Positions 46,053 to 59,246 are shown, counted from the stretch's first letter. The stretch is 64,000 nt of DNA from Dioscorea cayenensis subsp. rotundata (GCF_009730915.1 NC_052482.1:310001-374000); one strand, 5' to 3'. Numbers and translations are program-made. The notes: generated by a model from the letters alone, not told the origin.

Positions 46053-47296
46053 TCAGACATTAGTGAAACGAAGGTAGTCCTTGTTTGAAGGGATGTCAGC
46101 GGTCTGGTATCCCTGCGGGAACTGTTTTTTCGCTTCCTCATTGGACACTGAGGGTGAAATGACCACCTTGTCCCCTGGTTTCCAGTTCACCGGCGTTGCC
46201 ACCTTGTGCTTCGCCACCGTCTGCAGTGACTCCACCACCCTCAATACTTCGTCCATGTTCCGGCCCGTTGACGCTGGGTATAAAAAACTCAGCTTAACCT
46301 ACTCCATCAAATAAATAAATAATTATTAATAATATTCCAAAAAAAATCTTAATGATTAATATCACATATAATTAATTATTTAATATTATATATATTGCTA
46401 AAAAACCATAAAAAAAAAAGATAGTAACATGCACGATAGAACTGAATCAGAAAAAAGTTTAAAAAAACTCCAAAATAAAAAAAACTCTATCTCATAAATT
46501 TTAAGTCTGAATTAAAGAAAACGAGCTAAGTTTGAATTTAGAAAAGGATAAAACCATGGTTGAGACTCAGTGTGTATCATAAATATTAATTTTTTTATTT
46601 AAGCCTGAACTGTATTAAATTTCTGGGTTCGCAACTGCTACACGCATGCGTATATGGAAACTGATTCGAACTCGAATTTTAACGAAAACCGGCTACCAAT
46701 ATATAATATTATACCTTTTTATTAGGGCCGACAACGTGAAGTGCCCGGGATGGTACAATGTGCCCATTGGAATCCTTCTCGTCCGGATCCACCATGTTCA
46801 GCTTCATTATCACCTCGCGATTCGGATCAGCGATGATCGGGTACGTCACACGACATCCTGGCTGTTCATTTATATAAATAAATATTAAAACATATATTTT
46901 TCATTATATATATATAATATAAAGGGAAAATGATAAGCTATAAGGATGGGCCGGAGGAGCACCGTAAAAGCCTCAATGTCTTTAATCCACTCTTTATGAG
47001 ACTCTCTTTCATCACAAGAGAGACCCAAGAGTTTGACACCCCTGCGGTTGAACTCCTCCGCATACTCGGCGATCTTTCCGAGCTCGGTGGTGCACACGGG
47101 GGTGAAGTCACCTGAGAGTGAAGGCCTATGAGAGGATGACACGATGGTGGAGTAGGATAAGAGTGGAGAGTAATTCACCGGGGTGGGAGAAGATGATGAG
47201 CCAAGAGTCGTTAATGAAGTCGTGAAGACGGAGGGGGCCGTGAGTGGTTTCAACCTCGAGGTCGGGAATTTGGTCGCCAATTGTGAGGCCAGGCAT
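46053..47296 (-). CDS. PER1: 1-Cys peroxiredoxin (PER1-type)
   Basis: Four exons on the minus strand: 47296-47179, 47111-46963, 46861-46715 and 46298-46053, giving 219 residues, the family length. It reduces peroxides using one peroxidatic cysteine, and in plants it is a nuclear/cytosolic antioxidant of embryo and aleurone. Visible landmarks: the [20 protein letters not shown] opening, [16 protein letters not shown] with the catalytic Cys (intron 1 splits the Gly codon before it), the distal Arg region [22 protein letters not shown], and the C-terminal arm with [14 protein letters not shown] and YLRFTNV. No resolving Cys is present, as expected. A KK-rich C-terminal stretch may act as a nuclear signal in relatives. 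RY and ABRE-type motifs lie just upstream. Confidence 0.95.
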
Positions 47297-47411
47297 TGTG
47301 ATGGACGGTTGAGATGAGAGGATCAGGAGAGGAGAGCTGATTACGAGGAGTGTTGGGGGTGAAGTTGTGGGGAGAGTATTGGTGGGGTTTTTGTAGGGTT
47401 TGGGTTGGGCT

Positions 47412-47505
47412 TGCATGAAGGACACGTTAGTGTGTTACGTGGCTTCATTTGGGTTCATGCATGAGCCATTTGGTGTTCTTCTTCTTCTTTGTTGACACGT
47501 ACGTG
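47412..47505 (-). promoter_or_regulatory. RY/ABRE seed-type module upstream of PER1
   Basis: Within 210 bp of the PER1 start codon lie an RY core (CATGCA on the minus strand, 47412-47417), an ABRE-like GCCACGT (47437-47443), a full RY palindrome CATGCATG (47456-47463) and a CACGTACGTG palindrome with two ACGT cores (47496-47505). RY plus ABRE is the classic arrangement for ABI3/FUS3 and bZIP control of seed-maturation genes, and relatives of this gene are seed-specific. Motif presence is seen; activity is inference. Confidence 0.7.
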
Positions 47506-47519
47506 TTTGTTGTTTCTTT

Positions 47520-48255
47520 TGGTTTTTCAACTGATTAAATATATAAATAAAATTATTCTTTAGGTCTTCTTTATATATAATTATAAAAATTTAGTATAAT
47601 ATTATAAAATGGTGAATAAACATATCCAAATTTAAATATTAATTTGTGGTCGATAGTACTGTTATAGTATTGTACATATATTATAAAATAAATAGTATTA
47701 TTTACTTACTATGTGAGAAGATGTCATTTTTCTCTTCTCGAAATTAAGTTACATAAGAGAGTGATTTATTAAGTTGATTTAGTTCATAAAATATTTTTTT
47801 AGCTTATATATATGGTAGAATCTTAATTACTTATATGACATTTGACTGAATTAATAAATTTTTAAAAATTATTAAACCACTACAATTGATGTACTATCAT
47901 ATATATTTATAATATGTATATACTTTTTCGTTGCTCAGGCAAGCTCTCCTATATACTTAAATACAGGATGGATCCTTGTCTAATATAAGGAAAGGTATGA
48001 ACCCCTCGTGATGCATGTATTAAATGTTGAGATGAGTTAATCCAATCTAAGATTTTTTTTTTAAAAAAAAAATAATATTAGATAATTATCAAAACTATTG
48101 ATAAGGTCAAACCACATATGCAAAGATAAACTGAGACCTCTCAAAGCTTCAAATACCATGCTGTAATTAACTTTGTTACCTTCTTTCACATAATATATAT
48201 ATATATATTAAATTTGATCATGAAATACTTAACAGTACTTAATTATAACAAGTCT
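47520..48255. other. intergenic between PER1 and the peroxidase
   Basis: AT-rich DNA: far upstream of PER1 and 3' region of the peroxidase. TA run at 48194-48210. No gene supported. Confidence 0.45.
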
Positions 48256-51200
48256 CTATGAAACAGCAAGAGTTTGAACTGGATTAACAACCCTGCATGA
48301 CTCTCTAATCTCACCTTGATTTCCAGTAAGCACATCGATATAACCCATATGCAACATAGCATCCACAAACTTATCCAACCAAGCCAACCCATTCACAGCA
48401 TTAGCCACAACCAACTCCTCCGTCAACTCACTATCTTTCAAAGTCTGATCCGACGTGAACAAACCCTTGTGCTTTAACAAGTTCTTGTAGTAACTGTTAT
48501 CAAGAACGTCCGGCGAGAATGTGTCCATAACCACCGTGGTTGGATCACTGATGTTGGCCGTCTCCGGTGGGCACTTAGCCTTAAGATACTGAGCAAAAGA
48601 AGGATCAAGTGATGGATCAGTGAAGTTATAGAGACGGTTTGTGAAGCTTGAACAGTGAGACCTGCCAATTGAATGAGCGCCGGAGAGAGTGACCATTTCA
48701 TCAAGAGAAAGGTTTTTTCTGGCGAAGTTATCACGGAGTTGGTCGGCGGTGAAGGTAGGGAAAGGGTTGTTGAGGAGGACTTCGGAGGAGATAGAGATGT
48801 TGCCGTCACGGCGGCCGGAAGGGACGTGGTAGAAGACGCCGGAGGAGAAGAAGATGGAGTCACGGGCGGCGAAGGCGAGGATGTCGGCGCAGGAGACGGT
48901 TGAAGGGCAGTAACATTCAAGAGAGGATTTGATTGCGTCGATGATGTGGAAACCTCGGAGACTGGGGTTGTTCACCGGTGACTCCTTCTGTCACGTCCCA
49001 GCCCCACAGCCGGGCCCATGGACAGATCGGCCACATCCATTGGGACTGGGTCCCACTGGGTGCAAGGCCTCGAGTTTGACCCCACGTAGTCAACCCTAAC
49101 AAACTCGATAAAAAAAATATAAAACAAAAAGCACAAATGGAATACTGAAAACTCGAAATCTACAAGTATAGGGCTTTTAGAAGCCCTACGAATTCAAATA
49201 CACTCCCAGCAGCTTTCCAAAAACACGGATCATGATCGAGTACAAGTCTTACACTCACGGGAAAAGGGTAATCTGAAATACTAATAGAGTAGGCAATACG
49301 ACTCCCGGACACCCCCGATCCTAGCCTTGATCTTCTCCTGCGAGACAGAATTCACAGAGTGCATGAGCCACAAGGGCCCAGATGGGATCGCGGTAAAACA
49401 CGGATAAAGCGGATGTTGCAAAAATAATAGATCATAAATTATACTGAATCGCGAATATAGACATAATCCAAAATACGAAAAAAATACGCAGAAAACAGTC
49501 ATATACATCTCCCTGGCTAATAACAGAAATCAACAGCGTGAGGCTGGATCATCGACGGTGAAGTCGGAGCGAGCAGTATCAACAGTAAAGGCCGGGATCT
49601 TCGACCCAGCGATCGGGGGTAGCGCTACTACGAGAAAAACATGTGCACATGGCTAGGGACTTACTCCTCCTAGTCAGGGCGAGCCAGGGAATGGAGATGT
49701 ACAAAAAACCGCAGAAAAATACGGAATACAGACATAAATACTAATTAAATGATGCAAATAAATAAATAAATAACAAGCACGTAAATGAGTAATTAAACCA
49801 AACTATAAAATTAAGGAAATAACTTAAATATATAATAATTTGTCGAAAGTACGAAATTTAGGGTGCGAGAGCCCTACCCGGCTCCAAGCTACTGAGTTGG
49901 GTCCACCCAGTCCCCTGAACTAAGGCTCGCTACCAAAAATCTAACCAACAAAAAGCTATACTTAGAATTTAGCCTTGGGTCGGGCCTATCTACAACTAAG
50001 GCCCGAAGAAAGAATTTACAATTATTGCAAGATAAGACAAGCACAGTCAAATACCTATGTCTATAAATAATAACCTGATATGCGTAGTTCAAGGGTGGCA
50101 ATTAAAATCCCAACTATCAAAAATACAACATATAAGACTATGTAAATATTCACATAAATGAGACGATTAATCATGCTTCTAGAAGCCACAAACAAGTGCA
50201 CAGAACCTACAGTGGAAGATAATTAAGCAAATAGAAATTCCAGAAACATGCTTACAAGTGCTTGAAAAAAAAAAAAAATAAAAATAAAAAACTAGGTTTA
50301 GATGACAAGTTAATACCAACAATGGCCTATAACAAAGCACTTAGGGTCTAGAAGGTCTTAGAGGATTAAATAATACAAATCAAAGTCTCATGCAAAACCA
50401 ACCTCACATAATGACCAGCTTTAAACACCATTAAAGTTAAATTAAGGACATCATATCAATGAATAAAGTAACACAAATCCAAACAAACCCCAAGTTTAGA
50501 CAAAGAAAAAAATTCCAAATAAACTAAAGCATCAGGCTGCTACCATCACAATTAAATACATAACAAAACTAATAAGCTATCAAGATAAGATTATAAGAAG
50601 TCAAGCTTAAACCAAGGTGTGAATAAAATCAGCAACCTGAATCTAATGGCTGCACACTCAAAGCTCCAAATTGCAAGCATGAAAGCTGTCCTTAAAATAG
50701 CTAAGCAAGGATCTAACAACAACAACCAAGGTTTACACTCACTTACAACATTAACAAAGCTAAAACAAGGATTCAGAAGACACGTGAACAGTAATCCGAG
50801 AACTCAACTTAGTTTGCAGCTTAACACCACCACAGGCTTACAACCCTCTACTAAAATTAAGGGAGTTTAAAACTAACAAAACAATAAAACAGTCAAGCTT
50901 TTTAATAGAATAAAAATCATCAAAAGGTTAAGGTCCCATGCCTTACCATTTACACATACAAGATACAAATAAACACATATACTCACAAAGCATGATTATC
51001 AAATGAAACCCTCCAAAGTTTAAGCATGTTGCAAAAAGATTAACCAAACTGAACACAAACAACAACAGTTAAGCTTCAAGGATGCAAGAACTAAGCTTTA
51101 AGCTTACAAGAATTCCAACAAGATTAGTATTCTTCTAAACAAAAAGGTTAGGGTGCAGGCCACAACAAGGCATGGAAGCAACACAACAACCCACAAGAAC

Positions 51201-52085
51201 ACTCACAAACCAAGCATAGAAGGGGGATCTAACAAGAAGCTTCAACCACAAACACCCTAGATGCTAACCTGAAGCTTGATGAAGAGAGAAACGGTGAATC
51301 TTCAGCCTCCTTCGCCGCTGCCGAACTCAAGCAATGCGACTCCGAGCTCCTCCTCACGGCTGGCTTCTTCAGCCCGAAGTTCAAAGGAAGCTTGCCACCT
51401 CTTCAGTCCGAACTCAAAGAAAGGCTGCTAAATAGAGGAAGGAGGAGAAGAAGATGAGGAAGAGGAAGAGTGCCTCTCCCACCAACCATGACAAGACCGA
51501 AGCTTCACGGGGAGAAGGAGCCAGCTGGGTGAGAAACAAGTTTGCAGAGCAACAGTGTCAGGAATCCCCATAACTAGTCAAACAGTCAAAGGGAAGTAGG
51601 AATGTCTCTGGTCAACCTGGTCAACATGACCAAGGTTGCAAACATTACACCTTCTCCGCCGGATTCCCCGGCGTTGAGTCTAAGAGCACTGATCCGTCAC
51701 AACCCTACACGTTAAAATCCCATGCATGCATGCATGCATGCATGCACATGCACGTACTTAATTGAGAGATTGAATAAAAATAATTTAATAATTAGTTTAA
51801 TTCTTAGAAAACCATTTTATTTTATATATATATATATGTATATATGTATATATAGGAACAAATTACCCGGACAAAGCAATCATGGAAATGAAGACGGATG
51901 AGTCCTGCTGCAAAACCAGGGTTTTGGAGCACTGATATCAGGACTGTTTCACGTACTATCTTTTCAGCACCAGGGCATGAGTCTTCGTAGAAACCAACTT
52001 TTAGTGAGGCTGAAGATATTGTTGCCATTACTGCTACCATTGTTGCCATTGATGAAAGAAACTTCAAGAAAGAAGAAGGTGCCAT
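48256..52085 (-). CDS. class III secretory peroxidase, exon interrupted by a solo LTR
   Basis: Coding parts on the minus strand: 52085-51867, 51704-51651 and 48987-48256, giving 334 residues. Class III peroxidases are secreted haem enzymes that use H2O2 on phenolics in the wall. Seen: signal peptide (first ~27 residues), [11 protein letters not shown], distal His in [32 protein letters not shown], proximal His in [12 protein letters not shown], and the conserved cysteines through ESCRVVNP. The intron after FVR (51866-51705) is the family's usual first intron. The second gap, right after NPAEK, is a 2.66-kb LTR insertion where relatives have uninterrupted exon. Splicing at AAG|GT...AG|AAG would restore the frame with one added Lys; otherwise the gene is broken. 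Everything downstream is intact, with no decay seen. Confidence 0.85.
48989..51649 (-). mobile_element. solo LTR, probably Ty3/gypsy type
   Basis: A 2,661-bp insertion bounded by TG...CA (on the minus strand TGTAATGTTTGC ... GGGACGTGACA) and flanked by a perfect 5-bp target duplication (CCTTC at 48984-48988 and 51650-51654). No second LTR, primer-binding site or coding domain was recognised inside, so it reads as a solo LTR left by recombination; a non-autonomous element of other kind is possible. The large LTR size and termini resemble Ty3/gypsy chromovirus LTRs. The intact target duplication suggests a fairly recent insertion. It appears whole from end to end. Confidence 0.75.
51721..51750. 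repeat. (CATG)n repeat in peroxidase intron 1
   Basis: About six CATG units, 17 bp inside the 162-bp first intron, next to the 3' splice site in transcript sense. Each overlapping CATGCATG is also an RY palindrome, here probably by chance. Confidence 0.85.
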
Positions 52086-52089
52086 GTTC

Positions 52090-53156
52090 TTGCTCTGCTT
52101 GGATAGAAATATGAGCTTAGATATATATATATATATATATATATATGAAGTAAGAAATGTGAACAAGATGGTGGTTGAACGATGAAACTTTGAACAAAAA
52201 GGACAATGAGAGAGAGTGATTGAAAGTTGAAAGTGTGTCTGTTGCTTGCTTTGATGATATTGAAAACTTAGTATATAAGAAAATGTGTGTGTTTAATTCC
52301 TCAGTTAAGTCATGGGTTAACTACTAGTCAATTCATTGTTATGTAAAAATTAATATATATCATACATCATTGATGATGGTGTTTAAGACTTTGTATTTTT
52401 GTTAAAACATATATGCTTTAACATACTTTAGCAGCACATGTATTTAAAAAGTAAAACATGTAATAGCTACTACCGACCAATTATTCTTCTTAACTCCTCT
52501 AGAATATACCAATAAATACATACCATTTATGCTGTAGTAATAAATCTCATTTTAGTTATTTCTACAACTTCAAATCAATGGATGAGCTATTTATAACTCT
52601 TGCACATGAAGTCATTTGAAATATCATTCGAATTATTATTTATGTCCTCACACAATGACTTGGCGAGGGGATTACAATGATAGTCATTATTTATTCTTAA
52701 GCTGTTCACATTAATGTAATTAATAACTTGCCAACCAACTCACTCTGTCCACATTTTCTTCTCCATCAACTAGCTAGTCCTTATCTACAAGATGATGAAA
52801 CATCCTTTAAACTTTAAGAATAGTGCATTAGGACTAAGGAACCGAATACTTATGTGAATTAACTTTTATAAATCCAATGATTAGGTAAAAATCATGAATC
52901 TCGTGTTAGTTTTTAGTATTTTACTGTTTAATTAATTTTCAATAATAGTATTAATAACAAGGTATTAGCCTTTAAAACATACACGTTGAAACTTCACTAA
53001 TTACAAAAGACAATGTATATATATATATTCACTGTTTATTTTTATTATTTTTAATATAAAAAGAATGATGGTATTCAACATAATCACAAATTTTGTTATC
53101 TAATTATAAGGTTTTGTGGGGGTATTTATGCAAAACTATATTTTATATAGGTCAAA
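52090..53156. other. peroxidase promoter and intergenic DNA
   Basis: Upstream side of the peroxidase, with a (TA)n run at 52121-52145 just before its start, then AT-rich spacer. No gene supported. Confidence 0.45.
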
Positions 53157-53470
53157 ATATCAAAATGGTCCCTCTATTTTGCATTTTCCGCCCTTTTAGT
53201 CCGTATAATATAAAATCCGCCTTTTTGGTCCTTGTATTTTCACATTTTAATCTTTTTGGTCCCTCTAATTGACGGATCTACCCTTTTGACCCTTCCAGTT
53301 GATGAATTAGAGGGACCAAAAAAGATGAAAATGTGTAAATACGAGGACCAAAAAAGAAGATTTTACAACTAAAGGATGAAAATGTGCAAATATAAGGACC
53401 AAAAGGGCGGATTTTATATTAGAGAGACTAAAAGGGCGGAAAGCAAAAAATAGAGCGACAATTTTGATAT
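53157..53470. mobile_element. foldback MITE-like element
   Basis: Long imperfect terminal inverted repeats: the left end ATATCAAAATGGTCCCTC matches the reverse-complemented right end ATATCAAAATTGTCGCTC, and the inner blocks (GGTCCCTCTAATTGA; CGCCCTTTTAGTCC) pair with inverse copies, so nearly the whole 314 bp could form one hairpin. There is no coding capacity. The superfamily is uncertain (Mutator-like foldback is possible); target duplication is unclear. Confidence 0.65.
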
Positions 53471-53487
53471 TTATACTTTTTATATAT

Positions 53488-53508
53488 GATGGGCTGAAAG
53501 CCCAAAGT
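53488..53508 (+). promoter_or_regulatory. TGGGCT/AGCCCA site II-type pair
   Basis: A TGGGCT (53490-53495) and its inverse AGCCCA a few bases on, about 330 bp before the ubiquitin-eS31 start. Site II (TGGGCY) elements are typical of plant ribosomal-protein promoters. Confidence 0.55.
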
Positions 53509-53694
53509 ATACATATATAAACGGCCCGTTTATAAGTTTCCAATCATGTATACAATATCCCGCGAATCATCTTAACTTAACACGATGTACGACATCCACC
53601 GTTCCTATTCCTTTCCCAATGTCAAAATCAATGGTCAAGATTAATCTCCACTTTACAGTAACAATTACCCGCGAGATACCACAACAAGGCATAG

Positions 53695-54291
<597 letters not shown>

Positions 54292-54299
54292 TCTTGATC

Positions 54300-57080
54300 T
54301 TTCCTTTCCTCTGTGATGCTTTGTTTAGTGAAATGTTTAGGCCTTTCGTTTTTTTACTTTGATGATGAGATGTGTTCTGGATATTTTGAACCATCAGGCT
54401 TGGCCTTTTTTAGCTTTATTTGATTTTTGTTCAAGTTTGAAGCTTTATTTGATCTTTATGCTTGCTGTTTCTTTATCTACCAAAAAATGGATTGCAAGTA
54501 TATAGAAAAATGTTGGAGAAATGCTGTTTATGAGTGATGGAAAATTGATAAGAAGAAGAAGAAATTAGAAAGAAAACTGTCATCTTATTTTTTATCGAAT
54601 AAAGAAAATTTTGAAGCTTTATTTGATCTTTATGCTTGCTGTTTATTTATCTACCAAAAAAATGGATTGCATGTATATGAAAAATTGTTGAATGCTGTTT
54701 ATGAGTGATGGAAAATTGATAAAAAGAGGCAGAAATCAGAAGGAAAACTGTCATCTTGTTTTTTATTGAATAAAGAAAATTTTGATTTCTATGCTTAACA
54801 AAACAATGATATGATTGGTTAGCCATGTCAATGTAGTCAGAGCCTTGCTTAGGTTTTTAATTGGTTTTGTTCAAGTTTGAAGCTTGATGATGATATTCAT
54901 TTATCAACACTAATGGCATGTATGCATGATTGTTTGAAAAAATGCTGTGTTGGATTTGAGGAAAGTAACATTAAAAAAAGGGAAGTTGATTTAGATGAAA
55001 AATGCTTGCTTGTGTTTGATTCAATTAAGGTAATTTTATTTTTAAGTTCAAGAAAGAATGTGTCTTGAATAAGTTGGCAAAACCGATTGGCTATTCGAGT
55101 CAAAGCCTTGATGGAAATACACAGATAATCTAGAATTCCTCTATTTTATGAGTGCAAGTTCTTCTCAATGTTATGTTGATAGAATGAAGGCATTAGATGC
55201 TCAAATTAAAAGGAAAAAATGGTCTTGATTTGATTAGCCCAAATCAATCAGGACAAGGCCTGTTGGAGAATGAGTAAATTAGCCAGAATTCCACCCCTAC
55301 CGATGAAAATAAGTTTTTTCTAAATGTCACTTTTTATGTGTATGTTTTTTGGAATCAAGTGTAAAAAAAGGTTAAATAATGAACTCAAAAATAGTTTAGA
55401 GCTAAAAAAGCTAACCCGCAAGGTTTACTTTTGACTAGCTAGTAACCTTTGATCTCCAGAATGGTATGATGAAGCAAAAGAGAAGAAAACAGTTTGTTGG
55501 TTGATAAGATAGATTTCGTATAGTTATACAGGTCTACTTCCAGCTAAAAATCCCTTTCACTTGTCTCAATCTTTGTATTTTATCTTGGGCTTTTGTAAAG
55601 TTTTAAGAACATGTTATTTAAGTATTGATTTTGTTTATGTGAATTGATGTAGCCTTAGGAAAGTGGTAGTAATTTGTTTTGGTGTCAATGATATAGAAAC
55701 ATGGAGAGATAGCTTCGATTCAGATAATGGAATAGATTACTGTTTATGTTAAAAAAGAATTTGACCAGGCATAAAGGATGTGACTTTGGTTGTTTAGTTG
55801 TGCCATACATAAGCTTGTGTGATATTCATTTTGAATATGGTTCTCCTCTTTTAAACCTATGTTGGTGACATGCTTTTTAGGGTTCTACCAAGCACTATAA
55901 TTATGTGCATAAAAGCCATTAACTTGCCATTTAACAAGAATTCGTTAGACGCCTTTGTGTTGTTTCTGAACATGTAATTGCCTGTTTTGATAGTGATTTG
56001 GAGATGATGTTTGCATATTAAGATTAATCTTATAATCCCAAGAGGTAATTAAACAATGATACAGCTGTATATTATTGAGCTGAATTTGATTCTATTTTTT
56101 TTCATAATCTCAATCACAATGACCAACTAAAATTGGTCCTGTTTTTCTCTAGTTCTCGAAGAATCTAATTTGATGAAGTCATTGCCCAGCGTGGAAATTG
56201 AGTGGTGAAATGAAAATGTTTTAATAGGACAATCTAAATTCAAAAGATTTAATAAATCAAGATAAATATCATTTAATTAATTTAAATATGAAGTACGTGT
56301 TGTGTAGAATTCACATGATAAAAACTATTAACTAAGATATATTTTGGTTGTTGCTTTTGATTAAAATTCTTAAATTAAACCTTATATATTATATTTGTTA
56401 GTGTAGTTCAAGATAAGAATGTGTAGGTCAACACCCACTATTTTCTACTCATCTTGAGTTGGATGTACCATCATTGACCACCACCAATTTCTATGTACTC
56501 AATCCTACTGAGGAACCTGATTCTTGACTCTGTGGTCTTTGGCCTTTTAAGGACAGCATTCTGGAACATTTCATGCTCTTTCAGGACCTCATTTAGTGGA
56601 CAAACACTTATTTCACCCACTAATAAAATCAAACCAAATAGAAAACTAGAAAACCGGGACGGTAAAGTTAAGTGCTTTACAGAGCGCAGCCTGGAATTTC
56701 AATGAAATTTCTGGATAAAGAGCATGCAAAGAATTATATAAACACGTACATGAGGCTAAGAATTTATTTAATAAATCACCTGGAAATCATTAAATAATAA
56801 AGTATCAATTTTAATCCATTATTACAACCACCCTCAATTATATGTACATCAACCAAACCACCCTACCACCACCATCATCAATACCACAATAATGATGATA
56901 AACAATAGAACAACAATGAGACACCTACAAAACTTGTTAGACTGCTACTAACACAGCCATGATAAGGACAACAACAATAACAACACCAACTCAATATTAT
57001 TAGTTTATTGACATTATAATTATCATCATCATCATCATCATCACCTCTTAATTATGTACAAGAAATGCCCTGCTGGAGAC
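54300..57080. other. 3' region and intergenic, no supported gene
   Basis: Ubiquitin-eS31 3' region, a 174-bp tandem duplication (54436-54785), then AT-rich DNA. A 63-codon frame at 54877-55068 shows no family signal. Towards the right a CAT/ATC simple repeat (57021-57044) lies in the PP2C 3' region. Confidence 0.45.
54436..54785. repeat. 174-bp tandem duplication
   Basis: Copies start with 'tttgaagctttatttgatc' at 54436 and 54610; each contains 'gctgtttatgagtgatgg' and 'aaaactgtcatctt'. A partial third start follows near 54784, and a related block recurs at about 54868. Confidence 0.85.
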
Positions 57081-59246
57081 TTAATTGCCACCACCACACT
57101 TCTCCAGCCAGCTGCTTATACTGCACAGAGCCTCTGTAGACAGGCTGCAGCGATTAACCTTTGCCTTCTGCTGCTTCGCTCCATCTTCTTGATTTGTTGA
57201 ACACTCATCTTGCTCATTACTGAAGCACACCACAATCACAGTAAGATTGTCAAAGGTATTGCGCCGCAATGCCTCCATAACCAATTCTCTTGCACACCGC
57301 TCCGGGTTGTCATGCCTTTGAAGGCCTCTTCTCACGATGCTGACGGCTTGCTGGCTTGACATAACATCCCAGATCCCGTCACATCCGATTATTAAAAATT
57401 CATCGTCTTCTGTAAGAATAGTCTGCTTGAACTCTGGCTCCGCGATGAGAGGTGAGGTGGAGCCCTGTGGCAATTTCAAGTCCCAGTCTCCCAGTGCTCG
57501 GCTCACAGAGAGGACTCCATTGAGGTACCCATCATCAATGTAACCTCCGCATTCTTCCACCCTATGCCGTTCTGCATCATATATCGGGCGATGGTCTTGT
57601 GACATCTCCACCACTTCACCTTTCCTACAAAGGACTGCCCGACAGTCCCCGGCATTAGCGACTAAGAGAAGCCTGTGAACAATAATAAGCACATGGGATT
57701 AACAACATAAGCAGAAAAAAATTAAATCAATACAAATGATTACAAGTACATAATCTATGTTTGAGGCCTAGTCATAAATAATGTTAATTCTCATCATGTA
57801 ATGTTCATTGTCATACGAGTACTAATATAGACTAATTATTCCTGAGATGCGGAAAGAGTTAATATCTCACCTTCCAAAAACCAGTGCTGTAAGAACTGTA
57901 GTCCCGGAAGACTTGTTAATTGTGCAATCATCGGCCAAAGCAAGGTCGGCATGAAGGTATGACTTCCGTACAGAGTTTTCGACCTCTCCCAAGAAGACAT
58001 CATCTGCTTGTAATGCTTGTGGGAAGTCCGCATCTTCAAATAAAAGCTTAATAGCATGTCTTTTAATGTATGCTGCTGCATCTGGACCTCCATGACCATC
58101 AAACACCTGGTTATCAATGCAACCAACATATTAGCAAATATGGAGATGATGACAAAATAAAATTATCGAAAACAATGTGATCAATCTAGCAAAGTATTAT
58201 ACCCCATAAAAGGCACTGGGTGTTGGGCATCTAAGCAGTGAGGCAAGATGTGCTGAAAGATCATCAATACGAATATGTTCATCTTCCATGTATCTCCGTG
58301 GACCAATGTCTGCAAAGCTACCGGAACGAATAGCCGGTACGAAAAGTTCTGGTTCCGAAGAAATGGCAGGAATAGCATCTGATGCTCTTATATCCTGAAT
58401 AACAAAAAGGAACATGTGGAAAACTCATTGTCAGGAATCCATTATCTGAGAATCAAGTCATCCACCATCAATGAATAAAAGAGAAACCAAAAATAAGATC
58501 AAACTATCTAAATCACATATGCCTTCAAATTTATTTAATAAACCAATCAAATTAAATCAATAAATTGCTAAATTCAATTCATAATATGAATTTGCAAACA
58601 AAATCAAGGATTTATTCAGTAATCACAAACTTTAATTTGATTACTGAATAAATCAAGGATTTAACCAAAAAGCAAGATCATAGATCTAAAGTTAACAGTT
58701 CTCACAAACAGATAGATATGGCTTCTTCGTTAAGAATTAGTTATACTAATCTTTCCCAAACCTAACCACTAATTGATCCAAAAGTTACTAAAGTTTTTCT
58801 TTATCTAGATAAACTTTATATCAAACATCAAAAAGGAGAAAAAAAAAAAAAATCAATTTGGAGAGAAATCCAAAAAGGAAAAAGGCAAGCAAAAACTGAT
58901 TAACACTTTTGATAATAATAGATCAAGATCTAACAAGAAAGACATGAAAAAAAAAAATCATAATTTTATTTTATTTTTTTCTACAAAACCTAGAATCAAT
59001 TAACCTTCAGATAATCTCTAAACCAAAACAAACACAGAACAATCTCAACTCAAACAAAAACAAAACTAAATCTCAAACAAACTCACTCACCAGCTCAACG
59101 AACGCCGGAGATTCAACGGAAGTCGTCGCAGCCGCCGCAGCGGCAGCAGGGACATCAACAATCTCATCAATCCCCCTCGCCGTGCGTCGATACTGCACAT
59201 CCAGAACCTGGATGCTCTGATGAATCACCTCCGTCTCCGCTCCCAT
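57081..59246 (-). CDS. protein phosphatase 2C (PP2CG1-like)
   Basis: Four exons on the minus strand: 59246-59091, 58394-58203, 58106-57871 and 57672-57081, giving 391 residues. PP2Cs are Mg/Mn-dependent Ser/Thr phosphatases. Metal-binding motifs are complete: RRYMEDEH (motif 1), YG|VFDGHGG (split by intron 2), [34 protein letters not shown] and [11 protein letters not shown] poly-Ala run lies in the variable N-terminus. It best resembles the Arabidopsis At2g33700 (PP2CG1) group, linked to salt/ABA response; not the clade-A ABI1 type. The start is the ATG at 59246; an upstream extension to 59276 begins at a TTG and is not used. All introns are GT-AG. Confidence 0.93.

Noticed and set aside
48474-48920. 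Ser/Pro/Thr-rich 148-codon minus-strand frame
   Set aside because: Out-of-frame shadow of the peroxidase exon, whose own frame has complete catalytic motifs.
48989-51649. Ordinary long intron of the peroxidase
   Set aside because: TG...CA ends plus a perfect 5-bp duplication show it is an insertion, and the site is not a usual peroxidase intron position.
54877-55068. 63-codon plus-strand frame
   Set aside because: No family similarity, start signal or splice context; chance frame in intergenic DNA.
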